From Betaproteobacteria bacterium (GTDB taxonomy: Bacteria > Pseudomonadota > Gammaproteobacteria > Burkholderiales > SG8-41), in assembly GCA_021300125.1 (NCBI GenBank), contig JAJTHX010000151.1, positions 1 through 9,406 of the forward strand: 9,406 bases of DNA, given 5' to 3'. Below the pieces are notes generated by a model, which saw nothing but the letters and a program-made list of their open reading frames with translations, made no database searches and was not told where the DNA came from. Both the position numbers and the translations under genes were made by a program. Of the stretch, positions 5,879-9,406 are shown one piece after another (position 1 is the first letter of the stretch; each line of letters opens with the position of its first letter).

Positions 5879-8026
5879 ATGAAACGCATGTTGTTCAATG
5901 CGACGCAGGCTGAAGAGCTGCGCGTCGCCATCGTCGACGGCCAGAAGCTGATCGACCTCGATATCGAATCCGCAGGCAAGGAACAGCGCAAAAGCAACAT
6001 CTACAAAGGCGTGATCACCCGCATCGAGCCCAGCCTCGAAGCCGCCTTCGTCGATTATGGCCATGAACGTCACGGGTTCCTGCCCTTCAAGGAAGTCGCC
6101 CGCGCCTACTTCAAGCCGGGCGTCAATGCCAGCACCGCACGCATCCAGGACGCACTGCGCGAGCGACAGGAAGTCATCGTCCAGGTCGACAAGGACGAAC
6201 GTGGCAGCAAGGGTGCTGCCCTCACCACCTATATCAGCCTTGCCGGCCGCTACCTGGTGCTGATGCCGAACAACCCGCGCGGCGGCGGCGTTTCAAGGCG
6301 CATCGAGGGCGAGGAGCGCGCCGAACTCAAGGAAACCGTGGCCCAGCTCGACGTGCCCCAGGGCATGAGCGTGATCGCGCGCACCGCCGGCATCGGCCGC
6401 AGCGCCGAGGAACTCAACTGGGACCTCGCCTATCTGCTCCAGCTCTGGCGAGCGATTGAGGAGGCTGCCAAGCAGCAGGATGGCGCCTTCCTGATTTTCC
6501 AGGAATCCAGCCTGGTCATCCGCGCCATCCGGGATTACTTCCATGAGGACATCGGCGAAATCCTGATCGATACTGCCTCGATCCATGAACAGGCCGTGCA
6601 GTTCATGAGCCATGTCATGCCCAACTACGTCAGCCGCGCCAAGCTCTACCGCGATGACGTGCCCCTGTTCTCGCGCTTCCAGATCGAGCACCAGATCGAA
6701 TCGGCTTTCTCACGCTCGGTCAACCTGCCTTCGGGCGGTGCCGTGGTCATCGACCACACTGAGGCTCTGGTCGCTGTCGATGTCAATTCGGCTCGGGCGA
6801 CCCGTGGCGCCGATATCGAGGAGACGGCCTTCCGCACCAACCTAGAGGCGGCGGACGAAGTTGCGCGGCAGCTGCGCCTGCGCGACCTGGGCGGGCTGAT
6901 CGTGATCGACTTCATCGACATGGAGTCTCAGCGCAACCAGCGCGAGGTTGAAAACCGCCTGCGCGATGCACTGAAATACGACCGTGCCCGGGTGCAGATC
7001 GGCAAGATCTCCCGCTTCGGGCTGATGGAACTATCCCGCCAGCGCCTGCGCCCCTCGCTCGGCGAGTCCAGCCACAGCGCCTGTCCGCGCTGCCACGGCG
7101 TCGGCCATATCCGCGGCACCGAGTCGACCGCACTGCACATCCTGCGCATCATTCAGGAAGAGTCGATGAAGGACAACACCGCCGCCGTTCATGCCCAGGT
7201 GCCAGTTGACGTCGCGACTTTCCTGCTCAACGAAAAGCGCGTGGACCTGCAGATGCTGGAGGCGCGCCACCGTGTCAACGTACTGCTGATTCCAAACATC
7301 CACCTCGAGACGCCGAACTACACCGTCACCCGCCTGCGCCACGACGACCTCAACCAGAGCGAACCGCTCGCACCCAGCTACGAGATGGTGCAGGCCCCCA
7401 GCGAGCCGGAAAAGGAAACCGGCATTGCCGAGCCTGCAGCACCGCGCCCTGAAGCCGCGGTCAAGGGCATCACCCCGACGCAGCCGGCGCCAGTTTCCGC
7501 GCCGCAGCCTCAGGCCGCTGCCGCTGCGGCGCCGGCCGCTACCGCGGCGCCTGAAGACAGCGGCATCATCGGCAAGATCATGGGCTGGTTCCGGCGCAAG
7601 CCTTCGGCCGAGCCTGCACCGGCCTCTGCTGTAACGGCTCCCGCACGTCCCGTACGCGGCGCTTCTGCTTCCGGCGGACGTCCGCATCGTGGCGAGCGCA
7701 GCGAACGCGGTGGCCAGGGACGCGGCGAACGCGGACGCGGCGGACGCGGCGGAGAACGGCGTGAGCGTGGTGAGCGCTCGGAACGCGGCGGTGAACGCGC
7801 AGAGCACCCGGAGCGTCGCGGCGAGGAACGCCAGCGCCGAGAAGGTCGCGGCGATCGCCAACAGCATGCCGAAGCACGCGACGCGCAGCGCCAGTCACAG
7901 GCCGAGGCGGTGGTCGGCGAACAGCAATCCGCCGCAGCAGGAGCCACCACACCCTCGACCGAAGTCAACGGCGCTGGCGAAGAACGTGGCGGCCGCCGCC
8001 GCCGTGGCCGGCGCGGCGGAGCATAA
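5879..8026 (+). CDS. rne: Ribonuclease E, catalytic half and RGG linker, ending at a premature in-frame TAA
   Basis: Endoribonuclease of mRNA decay and rRNA/tRNA processing, core of the degradosome at the inner membrane. This part gives 715 residues. The start [17 protein letters not shown] matches E. coli; AGAAG-type bases and GGGAG lie upstream. Order: S1 domain (about 36-125, [22 protein letters not shown]), 5'-sensor region (R168, T169), DNase I-like site with metal ligands D301 (VAVDVNSA) and D344 (IVIDFIDM), the zinc-link CPRC (C402, C405), the small domain to about 500, an amphipathic helix [14 protein letters not shown] (561-574) like the membrane-targeting segment, and an Arg/Gly/Glu-rich linker (about 600-715). 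All catalytic residues are present, so the enzyme should be active. The TAA at 8024-8026 cuts off a tail that continues in the same frame to 8575; without it the protein would be 898 residues. Confidence 0.95.
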   Translation: MKRMLFNATQAEELRVAIVDGQKLIDLDIESAGKEQRKSNIYKGVITRIEPSLEAAFVDYGHERHGFLPFKEVARAYFKPGVNASTARIQDALRERQEVIVQVDKDERGSKGAALTTYISLAGRYLVLMPNNPRGGGVSRRIEGEERAELKETVAQLDVPQGMSVIARTAGIGRSAEELNWDLAYLLQLWRAIEEAAKQQDGAFLIFQESSLVIRAIRDYFHEDIGEILIDTASIHEQAVQFMSHVMPNYVSRAKLYRDDVPLFSRFQIEHQIESAFSRSVNLPSGGAVVIDHTEALVAVDVNSARATRGADIEETAFRTNLEAADEVARQLRLRDLGGLIVIDFIDMESQRNQREVENRLRDALKYDRARVQIGKISRFGLMELSRQRLRPSLGESSHSACPRCHGVGHIRGTESTALHILRIIQEESMKDNTAAVHAQVPVDVATFLLNEKRVDLQMLEARHRVNVLLIPNIHLETPNYTVTRLRHDDLNQSEPLAPSYEMVQAPSEPEKETGIAEPAAPRPEAAVKGITPTQPAPVSAPQPQAAAAAAPAATAAPEDSGIIGKIMGWFRRKPSAEPAPASAVTAPARPVRGASASGGRPHRGERSERGGQGRGERGRGGRGGERRERGERSERGGERAEHPERRGEERQRREGRGDRQQHAEARDAQRQSQAEAVVGEQQSAAAGATTPSTEVNGAGEERGGRRRRGRRGGA
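7675..7860 (+). repeat. Arg/Gly/Glu-rich low-complexity coding repeat in rne
   Basis: Degenerate short units built from CGCGGC, GAACGC and GAGCG encode runs of RGE, RGG and ERGG (residues about 600-660 of RNase E). A second patch of the same character spans about 7984-8056 and contains the TAA at 8024. In RNase E such Arg-rich stretches bind RNA. The repetitiveness makes slippage, and assembly or base-call errors, more likely here than elsewhere in the window. Confidence 0.6.
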
Positions 8027-8575
8027 CGCGGCGAACGGGCCGAGCGCGGAGATCGCCCCCCGGCCGAGGCGCAAAACGGACAAACCCAGGGCGGCCGCGA
8101 ACGTGGCGATCGCGTCTGGTATCCGCGCACGCCTTTTGTGCCCCAGCCCGATGCGTTGACGGTGATTCCCGGTGCAACAACCGCATCCACCGCGGAAATC
8201 GTGCACGAACAGCCGCAAGACAGCGCGCCCGTTTCTGCAGCGCCTGTTTATGCAACTCCCGTTGCTGCGACCCCAATGTCCGTTCCAGCCGCCCATGTCC
8301 CGGCAGTGCCCGAAATTCCGCGGCCCCCCGCGGCGGAACCGGTGATTGCCGCACCACCCGCGGCCGCGGAACCGATCGCAGTGCCCCAGGCAGCACCGGC
8401 ACTCAAGCTGGACTGGTCTTCAGGACTGCAGCAGGTTGAAACCCGCGCCGAGCGGGTGCAGGCGGCAGCCGGGGCCATCGAAGATGGCGCCCCGAAACGC
8501 GTCAAGCGCGTGCGGCCGCCGCAGGAACCGGTCAATCAGGAGCCCTTGCAGCAGGTGGAGACCCGCAACGGCTGA
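8027..8575 (+). pseudogene. rne: Detached C-terminal tail of RNase E, in frame behind the TAA
   Basis: This 182-codon stretch runs in exactly the rne frame right after TAA 8024-8026 and ends at TGA 8573-8575. It resumes the same Arg-rich pattern (RGERAERGDR), then has VWYPRTPF (tail residues 30-37), a Pro/Ala-rich spacer, LDWSSGLQQVETR (128-140), the basic patch PKRVKRVRPP (156-165) and the end EPLQQVETRNG. Tails with a basic RK/RV patch followed by a closing QVET are what I recall from betaproteobacterial RNase E, where the tail scaffolds RNA and partner proteins. It has no credible start of its own: the GTG at 8138 lacks a Shine-Dalgarno. I therefore read it as the severed end of rne, or as part of a full 5879-8575 gene if the TAA is an error or is read through. 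Confidence 0.8.
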
Positions 8576-8597
8576 TCCACGGCCCGGGCCTTTGAAA

Positions 8598-8625
8598 AAA
8601 ACGGCACGCCGAGGCCTGCCGTTTT
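8598..8625. terminator. Bidirectional intrinsic terminator between rne and rdgC
   Basis: Inverted repeat AAAACGGCA (8598-8606) and TGCCGTTTT (8617-8625) with a 10-base loop. The plus strand leaves TTTT after the stem, serving rne. On the minus strand the A-run at 8595-8601 reads as seven T, serving rdgC and probably stronger in that direction. It lies 22 bases past the rne tail stop and 21 bases past the rdgC stop, just where a shared convergent terminator is expected. Confidence 0.75.
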
Positions 8626-8646
8626 CATTCGCGGATACCGCTGCGT

Positions 8647-9406
8647 TCAATCGCGGCTTTTTTCACCGCCAAGGGCTTCGGTCAGATCCCGCAGCAGCAG
8701 CGCGAGCTCCCCGCTCATCAAGGCGAAATCAAGCTCAAACTGCTCTTCGTCGTTCTCGACTTCGGCATCGCTTTCACGCTTGAGAATATCGAGGAAGGAC
8801 AGGCGCTTGACCTGCAGCTGGTCGTTGAGCAACAGGGATATGCGGTCGTTCCAGGTCAATCCGAGCTGCACCACCACTTTGCCCGAAGTCAGATGGTCGC
8901 GGATCTCGCGCCCGCCCAGATCGTGCCGCGCATAACGCACCGTGGCTTTGCTGCCGTCATTCGCGCGCAACTCGAGGTCCTGGTCAATGTTGAAGGCACC
9001 GGGTGCCTTTCCTGCGGCTAGCCAGGCCGCCAGCGCCGAGGCTGGTGAGCGCTCGGTTTCGAGCCGGCGTGCAGTCAGGCTGTCGTCAGTGCGGCGCAAG
9101 ATCTCCATGAACTGTTCCGCCTTGGCCTCGCCCGAAGTATCAATGGCCAGCCAGCCGCCGGACGCATCAATCCAGGCCCGGGTCACCCGCCGCCGCACCA
9201 GCGCCCTCGGCAGCAGTTCGTTGAGCACCTGCCCCTTGAGGTCACGCATCTGCTTGCGGCCCAGGGGGTGCCCCTGCTCGCGCGCAATCACTTCGGCGCG
9301 ATCCTCGGCTTCCTGCCGCACCACCGAAGCCGGCAGCAGTTTCTGTTCTTCGCCCAGGGCAATCAGCCAGTGACTGTTCTGCCGGTGCACGAACAGCCCG
9401 TCCTCA
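8647..9406 (-). CDS. rdgC: Recombination-associated protein RdgC (N-terminal part beyond right edge)
   Basis: RdgC is a ring-shaped, nucleoid-associated DNA-binding protein that limits RecA loading and supports growth in some replication mutants. The C-terminal 252 residues of about 300 are present. Recognisable segments: an EDGLFVHRQNSHWLIALGEEQKLLP-like stretch near the edge (E. coli has a matching EEKILPSPVIKQ), LKGQVLNELLPRA, ARRLETERSP, DHLTSGKVVVQLGLTWNDRI, LNDQLQVKRLSFLDILK and the end ELDFALMSGELALLLRDLTEALGGE, which matches the E. coli FDADFILMTGELAALI-type terminus. The stop is TGA at 8647-8649. It is convergent with rne, separated by the 8598-8625 hairpin. The start, promoter and upstream partner are outside the window. 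Confidence 0.95.
   Translation of the reverse strand, partial: EDGLFVHRQNSHWLIALGEEQKLLPASVVRQEAEDRAEVIAREQGHPLGRKQMRDLKGQVLNELLPRALVRRRVTRAWIDASGGWLAIDTSGEAKAEQFMEILRRTDDSLTARRLETERSPASALAAWLAAGKAPGAFNIDQDLELRANDGSKATVRYARHDLGGREIRDHLTSGKVVVQLGLTWNDRISLLLNDQLQVKRLSFLDILKRESDAEVENDEEQFELDFALMSGELALLLRDLTEALGGEKSRD

Noticed and set aside
5526..5882. 118-codon plus-strand ORF in the rne leader whose TGA overlaps the rne ATG (ATGA)
   Set aside because: The overlap looks like translational coupling. However, the product is Arg/Gln-rich low-complexity sequence with no recognisable domain, it has no good Shine-Dalgarno, and the region is better explained as structured leader RNA.
7031..8190. Long minus-strand ORFs opposite the rne linker
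   Set aside because: They arise from the strong codon bias of the Arg/Ala-rich rne linker; the products are Ala/Ser/Arg low-complexity sequence without domains.
8138..8575. Independent small gene starting at GTG 8138
   Set aside because: It shares the rne frame, has no Shine-Dalgarno, and the coding pattern extends upstream without a break to the TAA at 8024, so it is the RNase E tail rather than a new gene.
8581..8590. Perfect palindrome GGCCCGGGCC just after the rne tail stop
   Set aside because: It has no loop-forming spacer or T-tract. The hairpin at 8598-8625 is the better terminator, and a 10-base GC palindrome is unremarkable at this base composition.

Overview
This window is GC-rich chromosomal DNA carrying conserved housekeeping genes. 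It most likely comes from a betaproteobacterium. The reasons are the yceD-rpmF-plsX order, a Maf/YceF gene diverging from yceD, an RsmI-like methyltransferase coupled to maf, the rluC/HAD/sppA cluster, and an RNase E whose tail ends in the VQVET/QQVET style I recall from Betaproteobacteria. I cannot assign genus or family, and I see no insertion sequence, prophage, CRISPR array, tRNA or rRNA.

Layout. At 1-1404 on the minus strand lies yceD > rpmF > plsX; plsX runs off the left edge. At 1480-2822 on the plus strand, maf (YceF type) and an RsmI-like SAM methyltransferase overlap by 4 bases (ATGA). At 2791-5382 on the minus strand lies rluC > HAD phosphatase > sppA, with sppA ending convergently inside the methyltransferase gene (32-base overlap). 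At 5383-5878 lies a 496-base gap between the divergent rluC and rne genes; it holds a good sigma70-like promoter and a long, hairpin-rich rne leader. At 5879-8575 on the plus strand lies rne (RNase E), followed by a terminator-like hairpin at 8598-8625 and the convergent rdgC, cut by the right edge.

Functionally, the left block joins a ribosomal protein and its co-conserved partner YceD to the PlsX step that starts phospholipid synthesis. The centre holds nucleotide clean-up (Maf), a probable methyltransferase and a membrane peptidase (SppA). The right half is RNA-centred: RluC modifies 23S rRNA and RNase E processes rRNA and degrades mRNA.

The main anomaly is a single in-frame TAA at 8024-8026 inside rne. 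The same frame stays open for 182 more codons and encodes what looks like the normal C-terminal tail of a betaproteobacterial RNase E. The gene therefore reads as a complete catalytic half plus RGG-rich linker, cut from its tail by one nonsense codon (real truncation, readthrough or base-call error). The second point of interest is the rne leader, where the bases around the Shine-Dalgarno can pair with an upstream segment that also fits into a competing hairpin. I did not find a new multi-gene system here.
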